Shown here in pieces: positions 51,266 through 60,103 of a stretch of 64,000 nt of DNA. Position numbers and translations under genes: made by a program. The stretch lies in contig JAPOYJ010000071.1 of the NCBI GenBank assembly GCA_026706635.1, forward strand, positions 1 through 64,000. Direction: 5' to 3'. Within the stretch, counting starts at the first letter, position 1. The number at the start of each line of letters is the position of its first letter. This stretch comes from Gemmatimonadota bacterium. GTDB taxonomy: Bacteria; Gemmatimonadota; Gemmatimonadetes; Longimicrobiales; Gaopeijiaceae. The notes below the pieces were generated by a model, which was not told where the DNA came from, did not search any database, and worked only from the letters and a program-made list of their open reading frames with translations.

Positions 51266-53473
51266 ATGCCGTTGATCGCCCTCGGAGGACTTGGCAGCAA
51301 GGCCGCCGCAAGGTCCAAAAAGCAGAGGATATCCACGCCAATTGTGCTGCAGGTCCATGCGTCGGAATGCGGTGCCGCCTGCCTCGGCAGCGTCCTCGGC
51401 TATTTCGGACGCTGGGTTCCGCTAACCGAGCTGCGGGAAAAATGCGAAGTTAGTCGAGACGGGAGCAGCGCGGCGAGCATATCGCGCGCCGCCAGACATT
51501 ATGGTCTCGAGTGCAGCGGACTCGGTCTGCGCGCCGATCAACTGGAAAGATTGCCGTTGCCGCTGATCGTGTTCTGGCAATTTAGCCATTTCCTCGTCGT
51601 CGAAGGGTTCGACAGTCGCAACTTCTATCTCAATGATCCGTCCACGGGGCGGCGCAAGCTCTCCGCCGAGGAGTTCACCAGGGGCTACAGTGGAATTGCG
51701 CTCCGATTCAAGCCGGGACCCGATTTCGAATTCGGCGGCGAACGGCCGGGACTGTTCAGACAACTGCACACCCTGCTCGCCGGATCATGGGGCGGGCTCG
51801 CCTGGGTGATCGCCTGTGGCCTCATGTTGACTTTGCTGGCCCTCATTGTTCCTGCATCTCTGGGCGTATTCGTGGACGATGTCCTGGAAGACCGGGGGCG
51901 CTGGGGCGGCATCGTGACGGCCCTGCTCGGCGGCGGCGTCCTCGTCTACATCCTGTCCCTTCTCAAGCACCGGTTCCTGAAGCGACTCGCAGTCAGGATT
52001 TCGGTGACCGGCTACAGTCGAGGCTTGTCGCGGCTGCTGCGGTTGCCAGTGGAGTTCTTTGAACACCGGCTTGTGGGCGATCTGACGGATCGAGTCTCGT
52101 CGATCGACAGAATCGCGAGGAATCTGACGGAGCAGTTTCTTGTGCTCATTATCGACATGGGAATGAGCGCCGTTCTGCTTATTGCCATGTTGTTCTATGA
52201 TGTCCGGCTCACACTGGTCGTGCTCGTTCTGGGCACTATGCATGGCGTGCTGGCCCACTTTTTGAACGGCCCCAGAGCCGTTCGAAGCCAGGCGATGAGG
52301 CGTGAACAGGGACTGCTGATCGGCATCGGCATGCAGATGCTGAACCATGCCGACAACCTGCGCATGACGGGATCGGACGACCATTTCTTTTCGCGCTGGA
52401 CGGGTCATCAGGCCCGCGAGCTGCATGCGCGCCAGCGCTACTCGGAGCTGGGCTCCGTCAATGCCGCGCTTCCGGGTCTGATCGCCGCCCTTCGAAGCGC
52501 GGCGATCCTAGGCGTCGGCGGAAGTCTGGTACTGGCTGGGGAAATGACCTTGGGGGCGCTCGTCGCGTTCTACATCCTGGGCGAGATGTTTCTGACACCG
52601 ATCGGGCGATTTCTGGAGTTCGCCGAGAGGCGCCAGGCACTTGAAACCGATCTGCAGCGACTCGAGGACATCTCCGAGACCGCTGAGGACCCCGCCCTCG
52701 TCCGCCGAAGTCCGGAGGAGTCGATTCCCACTTTCAAGGGCCGGCTTCAGCTCGCTGGCCAGCTTGAGCTGCGAGACGTCACCTTCGGGTTCAACAAGAG
52801 CCGGCCAGCTCTGATAAAGGACTTCAACCTTCTGATCAAGCCGGGGCAGCGGGTTGCCGTGGTCGGTCCCAGCGGTTCGGGCAAGTCGACCCTCGCGCGT
52901 CTGATTGCCGGTATCTACCAGCCCTGGTCGGGCGACATCTTCTTCGATGGCCATCCGCGGGATGAGATTCCCGACGGGGTGCTGCGCGAGTCCATCTCCA
53001 TGGTGGATCAGGAAGTGGTGCTCTTTTCCGCATCCGTGCGCGACAACATCACCCTGTGGAATCCGGCCGTTCCGGACGAGGCCATCTTCGCGGCGGCGCG
53101 CGACGCCCGGATCCATGACGAAATCCTGCTTCGGCCGGACGGGTACTCCACCCGGGTCGAGGAAGGCGGCGTGAATTTCAGCGGCGGGCAGCGGCAGCGG
53201 CTGGAGATCGCCCGCGGGCTGGTGGGCGATCCCACGTTGCTCATTCTGGATGAGGCGACCAGTGCCCTCGATGCCGCGACGGAGGAATACGTCGATGATG
53301 CCCTGCGGCGTCGCGGTGTCACCTGCCTGATCGTGGCGCACCGGCTGAGCACCGTGCGGGACAGCGACGAGATCATCGTGCTCGACAAGGGCGTCGAAGT
53401 GCAGCGCGGGACTCACGACGAGCTGATGGGGGATCGGGGCGGCACCTACTACAAGCTGGTCAGATCCGGCTGA
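51266..53473 (+). CDS. C39-peptidase ABC exporter (NHLM/proteusin type)
   Basis: A 735-residue ABC transporter that removes the leader and exports the peptide. The N-terminal C39 protease has Cys35 in HASECGAACLGSVLGYFGRW, His108 in QFSHFLVVEG and Asp124 in YLNDPSTGRR. Six membrane helices follow (~170-440), with the coupling region LLRLPVEFFEHRLVGDLTDR. The ATPase has Walker A GPSGSGKST (~534-542), signature FSGGQRQRLEIARG, Walker B LLILDEATSALD and switch His in VAHRLSTV. All catalytic residues are present. It should cut after the SAG of the precursor. It is tightly linked to the next gene (TGATG). Confidence 0.95.
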   Translation: MPLIALGGLGSKAAARSKKQRISTPIVLQVHASECGAACLGSVLGYFGRWVPLTELREKCEVSRDGSSAASISRAARHYGLECSGLGLRADQLERLPLPLIVFWQFSHFLVVEGFDSRNFYLNDPSTGRRKLSAEEFTRGYSGIALRFKPGPDFEFGGERPGLFRQLHTLLAGSWGGLAWVIACGLMLTLLALIVPASLGVFVDDVLEDRGRWGGIVTALLGGGVLVYILSLLKHRFLKRLAVRISVTGYSRGLSRLLRLPVEFFEHRLVGDLTDRVSSIDRIARNLTEQFLVLIIDMGMSAVLLIAMLFYDVRLTLVVLVLGTMHGVLAHFLNGPRAVRSQAMRREQGLLIGIGMQMLNHADNLRMTGSDDHFFSRWTGHQARELHARQRYSELGSVNAALPGLIAALRSAAILGVGGSLVLAGEMTLGALVAFYILGEMFLTPIGRFLEFAERRQALETDLQRLEDISETAEDPALVRRSPEESIPTFKGRLQLAGQLELRDVTFGFNKSRPALIKDFNLLIKPGQRVAVVGPSGSGKSTLARLIAGIYQPWSGDIFFDGHPRDEIPDGVLRESISMVDQEVVLFSASVRDNITLWNPAVPDEAIFAAARDARIHDEILLRPDGYSTRVEEGGVNFSGGQRQRLEIARGLVGDPTLLILDEATSALDAATEEYVDDALRRRGVTCLIVAHRLSTVRDSDEIIVLDKGVEVQRGTHDELMGDRGGTYYKLVRSG

Positions 53474-56412
53474 TGCGGGACACGAGGCCGGAGCACACGT
53501 CCATCGCGGAACTCGCCGCCAGAGCCGGCGAATCCGTGCCCTGCGCCGGCAACCTGCCCGTGAAGCTCGACGACCCGGACACCGTCTGGTTCATCGACCA
53601 AGGAACCGTCAATCTGTTCCTGGTCGAATTCAGGGACGGGGCGGATCATGCGGCACCGCAGCACCTGCTCCGCCGGGATGCGGGCTGGTTGCTGCCGGGC
53701 GTCGCACCGAACGGACCACGCGAGGGGGAAGACACCACCCTCAGCCTGGTCGCCAAGGGGTCGCCGGGCACCATTCTGAAGCGCCTGCCGGCATCGCTGC
53801 TGTCCGGGGTCGATCCGGCGGAGCTGGCGGAGCAGACGGATACCTGGGTGGCCGCGATTACGGACACCCTCTCGCGCTTTGCGAGTCACCGTCCGCGCCC
53901 GACGGCGCTGGCCGAGCCCGGCCTGACACGGAGTCTGGCCCCCTGTACGCTCTCCGTACGACGAGGCGTCGTATGGGTGTCCGAACCGCCACGCGGTGCC
54001 TGGCTCTTCATGGGCCTGGTCGACCAGGCGGCACTTGCCGAAGAAAGGGGCCTGCACGAAGCGGTGATACCGCTGACGCGGGCAAGCTGGCTCACGCTCT
54101 CGGACGAGGTGACGCTCTCGTGCAGTTCGACCGAGACGCTGGCACGGCAGGGCACCCTGCTCTCGGCGCTCGCATCCTTTCACGCGGTCGCCTTCGCCGT
54201 GGAGCGCCTGAACCGGGTACTGGCCGTGGTCGACCATGCTAATCTCGAACGTGCGCGGACCACGAGCCGCTACACGGCCGAGAGAGCTGCGCGGCAGCGG
54301 CTCTTCAACATCTATGATCTGCCGATCGATCGGGACGTAAGCGTTGAGGACACGTCGCTGGCGGACGCGCTGCAGGTGATCGGACGCCGTGAAGGGATCG
54401 ATTTCAAGATCCCCGTGCGCCCGGGATCGTCGGGTGCCCCGGTCAGCCTCGTTGACGTTCTCGACGCGTCAGGCGTGCGCGCCCGGCGCGTGCGCTTCAG
54501 GAACGAGGGCGCCTGGTGGCGCGGCGACAGCAACGCGATGCTGGCACTGCGGGCCGAAGACGGCCAGCCTGTGGCGCTTCTCCCGGGATGGTTCGGGCGC
54601 TACCGGGAATTCGACCCGGTCAGCAAGCGCAGTGCCCGGATGACGGCGGATCGTGCCGCCACGCTGGCAGACGAGGCCTGGGTGTTCTACCGGCCGCTGC
54701 CCGTGGGGAAGGTGAGGCCGGCGGAGCTGCTGGGATTCGCGCTGCATGGATCGGCTGCGGATCTGGCGCGGCTGGTGACGGCCGGCCTTCCCGGCGGCCT
54801 GATCAAGCTGGTGCCCGCACTCGCACTCGGGTTCGTCGCGAACCAGACGGCGGGCGGCGGAACCGCCGGAGCGCTCTATCTCGCGGCTGTGGCGGTGGCG
54901 GGCTTCGGCGTGCTCGGCGCCCTGCTGCACCTGCTTCAGAGCACGGCGCTGACGCGGCTCGAGGGGCGCTCGGCTTCGCGCGTCGAAGCGGCCTTCTGGG
55001 ACCGCCTCATGCGCCTTCCGCCAAGCATTCTGCACCGCCATCCATCGGGCGATCTGGCCATGTCGGGGATGACGTTCCAGAATCTTCGCGACGGAGTACA
55101 GGGCGTCGTTGCCGACGGCCTGCTGTCGGTCCTTTTTCTGCTCCCGGTTCTTGGTGTCATCTTCTTCTACGATGCTACCTTGGGGACCGTAGCCCTCGCC
55201 TTCGGCCTAGCTTCGCTCCTGATCACGGTTGTCCTGGGGCTGCGACAGATTCCCCCCTGCGGGCGGATGATCCGCGCGGCACGGCGCGTCTCCGGCCGGT
55301 TGTTCCAGATCGTGGGCGGCATCAGCAAGCTGCGTGTGGAAAACGCGGAAGCGTCGGCTTTCGCCATGTGGGCCCGGGACTACCGGGAACAAAAACGCGC
55401 CGAGCTCGAGATGGAGGCGCTCGACGGACATTCGCGCGCATTCGGTGCCGCGCTCCCCTTTCTTGCCGCCGGGGTCCTGCTGGCGGTCGTGGCCGCGGGC
55501 GACGGGGACCTTCCGGTCGGCGATTTTCTCGTCGTCTACCTCGTCCTCATGGCCTTCCAGTACGCCATCGCCCGGCTCGGTGAGTCCCTAGGCACCGTCG
55601 CCGCCATGCTCCCGGCGTTCGACCAGATGCGCCCGCTCCTCGCCGCGGTTCCCGAGACCGAGGTCGAAGGAGCGCCGGTCGAGTATCTGGGCGGCGACAT
55701 TCTCTTCGACCGCGTTTCCTACCGGTACGATCCCGACGGTCCGCTGGTCCTCGACGATGTCACGATCCACGCCCGCCCCGGAGAATTCGTCGCGATCGCG
55801 GGCGAGTCCGGCGCTGGCAAGAGCACTCTCTTCCGGCTGGCGCTCGGATTCGACCGGCCCACCGCTGGCGCGGTCTATTACGATGGGCGCGACCTGAGGC
55901 ACCTGAACCTGAAACAGGTGCGCCGCAGGATCGGCGCGGTGCCGCAATCCGTCGGGCTTCATCCCCTCGATCTCTGGGACAATCTGGTCGGTCACCACGG
56001 TCAGGTGGCCAGTGACGAGGTGTGGGCAGCGGCGCGAGTCGCCGACGTCGAAGAGGAGATAAGGGGCATGCCCATGGGCATGATGACCATGGTCGGCACG
56101 AGCGGGACGGTCCTGTCGGGCGGCGAGAGTCAGCGCGTTTCCATCGCACGGTCCGTGATCGGCAGCCCCCGAATCATGCTCCTTGACGAGGCGACCAACT
56201 GGTTGGACAACGAGAGCCAGGCCAAGGTCATGCGAAACCTCACCGCCCTGACCTCCACCCGGATCGTCATCGCGCACCGCCTGTCCACGCTGGAACAGGC
56301 CGATCGCATCTACGTGTTGCAGGCCGGAAGAGTCGTACAGAGCGGCTCCTTCAACGAACTCATGGAGGCCGACGGGGTGTTCAGAGACCTGGTTAGGAGG
56401 CAGGTCGCCTGA
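53473..56412 (+). CDS. Second NHLM-type ABC transporter with long N-terminal extension
   Basis: A 979-residue ABC protein of the NHLM bacteriocin-export class, which has no peptidase but a long N-terminal extension. Residues ~1-420 form regulatory-like domains (DTVWFIDQGTVNLFLVEF, FGRYREFDPVSKRSARM). The transmembrane domain spans ~430-690 and the ATPase has GESGAGKST (~780), LSGGESQRVSIARS, IMLLDEATNWLDN and IAHRLSTLE. It starts on the last base of the previous stop (TGATG). With the C39 exporter it probably forms a heteromeric machine or a two-step export route. The ATPase residues look intact. Confidence 0.93.
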   Translation: MRDTRPEHTSIAELAARAGESVPCAGNLPVKLDDPDTVWFIDQGTVNLFLVEFRDGADHAAPQHLLRRDAGWLLPGVAPNGPREGEDTTLSLVAKGSPGTILKRLPASLLSGVDPAELAEQTDTWVAAITDTLSRFASHRPRPTALAEPGLTRSLAPCTLSVRRGVVWVSEPPRGAWLFMGLVDQAALAEERGLHEAVIPLTRASWLTLSDEVTLSCSSTETLARQGTLLSALASFHAVAFAVERLNRVLAVVDHANLERARTTSRYTAERAARQRLFNIYDLPIDRDVSVEDTSLADALQVIGRREGIDFKIPVRPGSSGAPVSLVDVLDASGVRARRVRFRNEGAWWRGDSNAMLALRAEDGQPVALLPGWFGRYREFDPVSKRSARMTADRAATLADEAWVFYRPLPVGKVRPAELLGFALHGSAADLARLVTAGLPGGLIKLVPALALGFVANQTAGGGTAGALYLAAVAVAGFGVLGALLHLLQSTALTRLEGRSASRVEAAFWDRLMRLPPSILHRHPSGDLAMSGMTFQNLRDGVQGVVADGLLSVLFLLPVLGVIFFYDATLGTVALAFGLASLLITVVLGLRQIPPCGRMIRAARRVSGRLFQIVGGISKLRVENAEASAFAMWARDYREQKRAELEMEALDGHSRAFGAALPFLAAGVLLAVVAAGDGDLPVGDFLVVYLVLMAFQYAIARLGESLGTVAAMLPAFDQMRPLLAAVPETEVEGAPVEYLGGDILFDRVSYRYDPDGPLVLDDVTIHARPGEFVAIAGESGAGKSTLFRLALGFDRPTAGAVYYDGRDLRHLNLKQVRRRIGAVPQSVGLHPLDLWDNLVGHHGQVASDEVWAAARVADVEEEIRGMPMGMMTMVGTSGTVLSGGESQRVSIARSVIGSPRIMLLDEATNWLDNESQAKVMRNLTALTSTRIVIAHRLSTLEQADRIYVLQAGRVVQSGSFNELMEADGVFRDLVRRQVA

Positions 56413-56438
56413 TTCGAATCCCTCTGCGGAGACATCCG

Positions 56439-57740
56439 ATGAAGAGACCCAGGGACGCGGACGATCGCCTCGTATCAAGAGCTGATGAGGACAGCGACTT
56501 TCGCGAACGTCTTCTCCGGAACCCCAGGGAGACCGTCGAGAAGGAATTCGGCGTGACGCTGCCCGAAGATCATGAGATTCACGTGCACGAAGAGACGTAT
56601 ACCTCAACGCATGTGGTGCTCCCGCCGCGGAGCAAGCTCAGCGAGGCCGAACGAGAGGCGGCGAGGACCGGTGCGGCATCGCTCGAGTTTCTTCGAAGGA
56701 CGCTTCACGACCCCGCGCCGCCTCTTCGCCCCCCTGCGCCGAGAGAGGAGGGGGCCCGAAGCGGCGGGGCCACCTCCGAGGCGCTGGCCAGGGCGGCGAG
56801 GGAGGGGATCCGCCGCGGGCTTGTCTTCCTGGGATCCACGATCGACGAGAATGGGGCCTGGCCCTGCATCCGATTCAATGTGGCCGACCCAGAGATCCCA
56901 AGGCACTTCGAGAGGCCTCCCTTCGTGTCGGCTCTCTGCGCGCTTGCCCTCGAGAGCTCCGATGAGCCGCAGGCCCGGGCCATATGCACCGCCACGAAGG
57001 CATATCTCATCGACACCATTGAATACCCCGGATGGTGGCGGTACTACCGTCACCTGCCCCCGGATCTCGACAGTACCACACTCTGCTCGCTCGTAATCGG
57101 GACGCACCCCTGGATCTGGCTGGGGAGGAACGTCCAGGGGATGCTGGCGAACCGCGATGAGGAAGGCCGCTTCATGACCTGGGTGTTGGCGGAAGACGAA
57201 CCCAACGTTGTGTCGCGCTTTCGCATCGAGGCTGACCCGGTCGTCAATGCGAATGTCCTCGCCTACCTGGGCGACCATCCGGGAACCAGGGATGCCCAGC
57301 GATGGCTGAAAGCCCTGGTGACCGAGGACCGCCTCGAGGGCTCGTCGAAATGGTATCCCGACACGGTCACGATCTACTACGCGATCACACGCGCGATGGT
57401 TCGCGCGAAGCCCGCCCTCGATCCCCTGCGCCCGATCCTCGCGGATCGCATCCTCGGCCTGCGTGACGAGGAGGGGGGGTTCGGCAATGTCCTTCAGACC
57501 GCTCAGGCGGTGTCGGCGCTCTGCAACATCGGGAGCCTCGAGAGGATCGACGCCAAGCGCGAGGTGGCGAGACTGGTGAGCTCGCAGCGCGGGGACGGCA
57601 GCTGGCCGGAGCTGCTTGCGTTCGGCGACCAGTCGTTGAAGTGGGGCGTGGTAGGGCAGATCGGGCATGGCTCCGAGGCTGTGACCTCCGTGTTTTGCAT
57701 TGAGGCCCTGGAGCGTCTCGTCGAGGTGTTGGGGGCCTGA
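56439..57740 (+). CDS. NHLP-leader-like domain fused to alpha/alpha-toroid (terpene-cyclase-like)
   Basis: A 433-residue fusion. Residues 1-80 repeat the precursor leader pattern: DSDFRERLLRNPRETVEKEF, GVTLPEDHEIHVHEETYTST, HVVLPPRSKLSEAEREAART. A Pro/Ala-rich linker follows, then ~330 residues of helical repeats like the toroid of squalene-hopene cyclases and prenyltransferases: GLVFLGSTIDENGAWP, YPGWWRYYRHLPPDLDSTTL, EDRLEGSSKWYPDTVTIYYA, RDEEGGFGNVLQTAQAVSAL and SSQRGDGSWPELLAFGDQSL. The DLDST motif is reminiscent of, but not identical to, the DxDD acid motif of class II terpene cyclases. No LanC zinc ligands are seen. The role is unknown; it lies 2 bases before the YcaO gene. Confidence 0.8.
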   Translation: MKRPRDADDRLVSRADEDSDFRERLLRNPRETVEKEFGVTLPEDHEIHVHEETYTSTHVVLPPRSKLSEAEREAARTGAASLEFLRRTLHDPAPPLRPPAPREEGARSGGATSEALARAAREGIRRGLVFLGSTIDENGAWPCIRFNVADPEIPRHFERPPFVSALCALALESSDEPQARAICTATKAYLIDTIEYPGWWRYYRHLPPDLDSTTLCSLVIGTHPWIWLGRNVQGMLANRDEEGRFMTWVLAEDEPNVVSRFRIEADPVVNANVLAYLGDHPGTRDAQRWLKALVTEDRLEGSSKWYPDTVTIYYAITRAMVRAKPALDPLRPILADRILGLRDEEGGFGNVLQTAQAVSALCNIGSLERIDAKREVARLVSSQRGDGSWPELLAFGDQSLKWGVVGQIGHGSEAVTSVFCIEALERLVEVLGA

Positions 57741-57742
57741 GC

Positions 57743-60091
57743 GTGCCGGGCGATACGGTACGGGAATCCCGGATCGCACTGGAGAAGCACGCGCATCCCC
57801 GGCACGGGATCCTGACCCGAACGAGTAGTGCGGACCGGGGCATTGTGAAGCTTCCCGCGCTCACCCCGCACCTCCGATTCCACGATGTCGGCGAGGCGCA
57901 GGTGCTTCTCGTCTCCGAGTCGTTCAATACGCTGCTGCACGGCAAGCTGCACTGCGATCTGCTGCCGCTGCTCGACGGTCGGCATCCCTGGGACGAGATT
58001 GTCGCGGCCCTCGAGGGCACCCATGCGGCGACCGATGTCCTTGCGGCCATTGCCGCGTTCGCGGCCAAGGGCTATCTGGTCTCCGCCGATCACGCCATGG
58101 ACCGGTGCGAGGCAGCCTACTGGTCGTCGCTTGGCGCGTCGCCGCGCTGGGTAGAGGAGCGGCTGGCGCATTCGCGCGTCACGGTTGAAGGTGGCGACGG
58201 CGGGCTCGTACGGCACCTGGAGGCGAACGGCGCCAGGGTGGGAGGCGGCGAGCCGAAGCTCACCGTTGTTGTCTGCGGCGACTATCTCGAAGCACATCTC
58301 GCGGAGGTGAATCGGCGCCGGCTCGAGGCGGGAGAACCGTGGACGCCGGTGCGGCCGAGCGGCATGGAGCCGCTCTTCGGCCCCGTCTTTCGGGCGGACA
58401 GGCAGGGACCCTGTTGGAGCTGCCTCGCGTACCGCCTGCGTAGCCATCGGGAAGTCCACGGTTTCCTGCGCAACGTTGCTGGCGAGGAAGCCGCCTTCAG
58501 GCCGTTCGCGGCCCAGCCCGCAGTTCTGGAAGCGATGTACGGGCTGATCGCGGCGGAGATCGTCAAATGGCTGACGCTGGGTGAGTTGGCCCCGATTCAC
58601 GAGCAGGCAATCGCGATGAATGTCGCCACATTCGCAAGCTCGCAGCATCGGGTCGTGCGTCGGCCGCAGTGCCTAGCTTGCGGCGACGAAGCCTTGCACC
58701 GGCCGGATCGACTACCGGTTCCGGTGTCTCTGAAGGCGAGCCCCAAGGCCCATCGCAACAGCGGCGGCGTGCGCGCCGTGGCGCCGGGAGCCACCCTGGC
58801 GAAGTACCGGCACCTGGTGAGCCCGATCAGCGGTGTCGTGACCTGGCTGTCACGCACCACCGATGAGGCCGACTCCTGGCTGCACGTCTACTGGGCCGGG
58901 AGCAATCCCGGGATGAGAAGCCGGAGCCTGAGTTCGCTCAGGCGCAGCCTGCGCAGCAAGAGCGCCGGCAAGGGCAGCACCCGGCAGCAGTCCAGGGTCA
59001 GCGCTCTTTGCGAGGCGATCGAGCGCCATTCGGGCGCCCGCCATGGGGACGAGATCCGTGTCGCCAAGCGATTCATCGAGTTCGCCGGGGGAGAAGGGGC
59101 GATTCACCCCAACGACGTGCAGCTGTTCAGCGAGAGTCAGCTCGACGACGCGGAGAGCATCAACGCGAAGGGCCACCCCTACAACATCGTCCCCCCACGT
59201 CTCGATCCCTACGCCGAGATCGACTGGACACCGGTCTGGTCACTGACGCAGCGGCGGCACCGCTACCTGCCGACCTCCATCCTGTACAGCATGCTGCCCG
59301 AAGAGCGCGGCCCCGCGGACCTGATTGCCGATTCGAACGGCTGCGCCGCGGGCAATACCCTTGAAGAGGCCATCCTGCAGGGCTTCTACGAACTGGCCGA
59401 GCGCGATGCGTTCGCCATCTGGTGGTATAACCGGCTGCGCGTGCCGGCGGTCGATCTTTCCAGCTTCGACGACGAGTACCTCGGATCGGCCTCGGACTAC
59501 TACGGCCGCCATGAGCGGGACCTGTGGATGCTTGATGTCACCTCCGATATCGGTATTCCCACCTTCGTTGCGCTCTCGCGCCGGCCGGACGCCCGGACCG
59601 AGGAGATCATCTACGGTGCCGGGACCCACTCAGACCCGCGCATAGCAGCCCTGCGCGCTCTCTGCGAATTGAACCAGTGCCTCACCTGGTTGCCGCGTCC
59701 CGGGGCGGGGGACGGCCGGCCCAGGATCGATGATCCGCTGGCCCTCTGGTGGTGGAAGACCGCCCGGCTCGCCGACTGTTCCTGGCTGGCACCGGTATCG
59801 GACGAGCCGCCCCGCAAGGCTTCGCAGTATCCGGTGACCGAATCGGCGGACACGCGCGAGGATGTGGAGAATTGCCGCGCGCTCGTCGAGGCCAAGGGCA
59901 TGGAGTTCCTTGTGCTGGATCAGACGCGGCCCGATATCGGCATGCCCGTGGCGCGGGTCATCGTGCCAGGCATGCGCCATTTTTGGGCAAGGTTCGCGCC
60001 TGGGCGCCTGTACGACGTGCCTGTCAGCATGGGCTACCGCGAGTCCCCGCTCGCCGAAGCCGACCTGAATCCTGCGCCTGTGATCGCGTGA
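57743..60091 (+). CDS. Fused leader-binding / YcaO azoline-forming cyclodehydratase
   Basis: A 782-residue TOMM-type cyclodehydratase. The N-terminal ~400 residues are an ocin-ThiF-like partner with a leader-recognition region (LTPHLRFHDVGEAQVLLVSE) and two CxxC motifs (CWSC ~223, CLAC ~310) for structural zinc. The YcaO part carries ATP-site motifs SKSAGKGSTRQQSRVSALCE and AIERHSG, DSNGCAAGNTLEEAILQGFY and ELAERDAF. It converts Cys/Ser/Thr to azolines; the precursor offers three adjacent Cys. The C terminus is ADLNPAPVIA, a short version of the Pro-rich tail needed by azoline YcaOs. Start is GTG. No flavin dehydrogenase is next to it. Confidence 0.93.
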   Translation: MPGDTVRESRIALEKHAHPRHGILTRTSSADRGIVKLPALTPHLRFHDVGEAQVLLVSESFNTLLHGKLHCDLLPLLDGRHPWDEIVAALEGTHAATDVLAAIAAFAAKGYLVSADHAMDRCEAAYWSSLGASPRWVEERLAHSRVTVEGGDGGLVRHLEANGARVGGGEPKLTVVVCGDYLEAHLAEVNRRRLEAGEPWTPVRPSGMEPLFGPVFRADRQGPCWSCLAYRLRSHREVHGFLRNVAGEEAAFRPFAAQPAVLEAMYGLIAAEIVKWLTLGELAPIHEQAIAMNVATFASSQHRVVRRPQCLACGDEALHRPDRLPVPVSLKASPKAHRNSGGVRAVAPGATLAKYRHLVSPISGVVTWLSRTTDEADSWLHVYWAGSNPGMRSRSLSSLRRSLRSKSAGKGSTRQQSRVSALCEAIERHSGARHGDEIRVAKRFIEFAGGEGAIHPNDVQLFSESQLDDAESINAKGHPYNIVPPRLDPYAEIDWTPVWSLTQRRHRYLPTSILYSMLPEERGPADLIADSNGCAAGNTLEEAILQGFYELAERDAFAIWWYNRLRVPAVDLSSFDDEYLGSASDYYGRHERDLWMLDVTSDIGIPTFVALSRRPDARTEEIIYGAGTHSDPRIAALRALCELNQCLTWLPRPGAGDGRPRIDDPLALWWWKTARLADCSWLAPVSDEPPRKASQYPVTESADTREDVENCRALVEAKGMEFLVLDQTRPDIGMPVARVIVPGMRHFWARFAPGRLYDVPVSMGYRESPLAEADLNPAPVIA

Positions 60092-60103
60092 GGAAGGCTG
60101 CTA

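Noticed and set aside
56439-57740. Second RiPP precursor
   Set aside because: The leader-like part is followed by a 330-residue folded domain, not a short core, so a fusion protein fits better.
56439-57740. LanC-type lanthionine cyclase
   Set aside because: The helical toroid lacks the zinc Cys/Cys/His ligands (WCxG, CHG).
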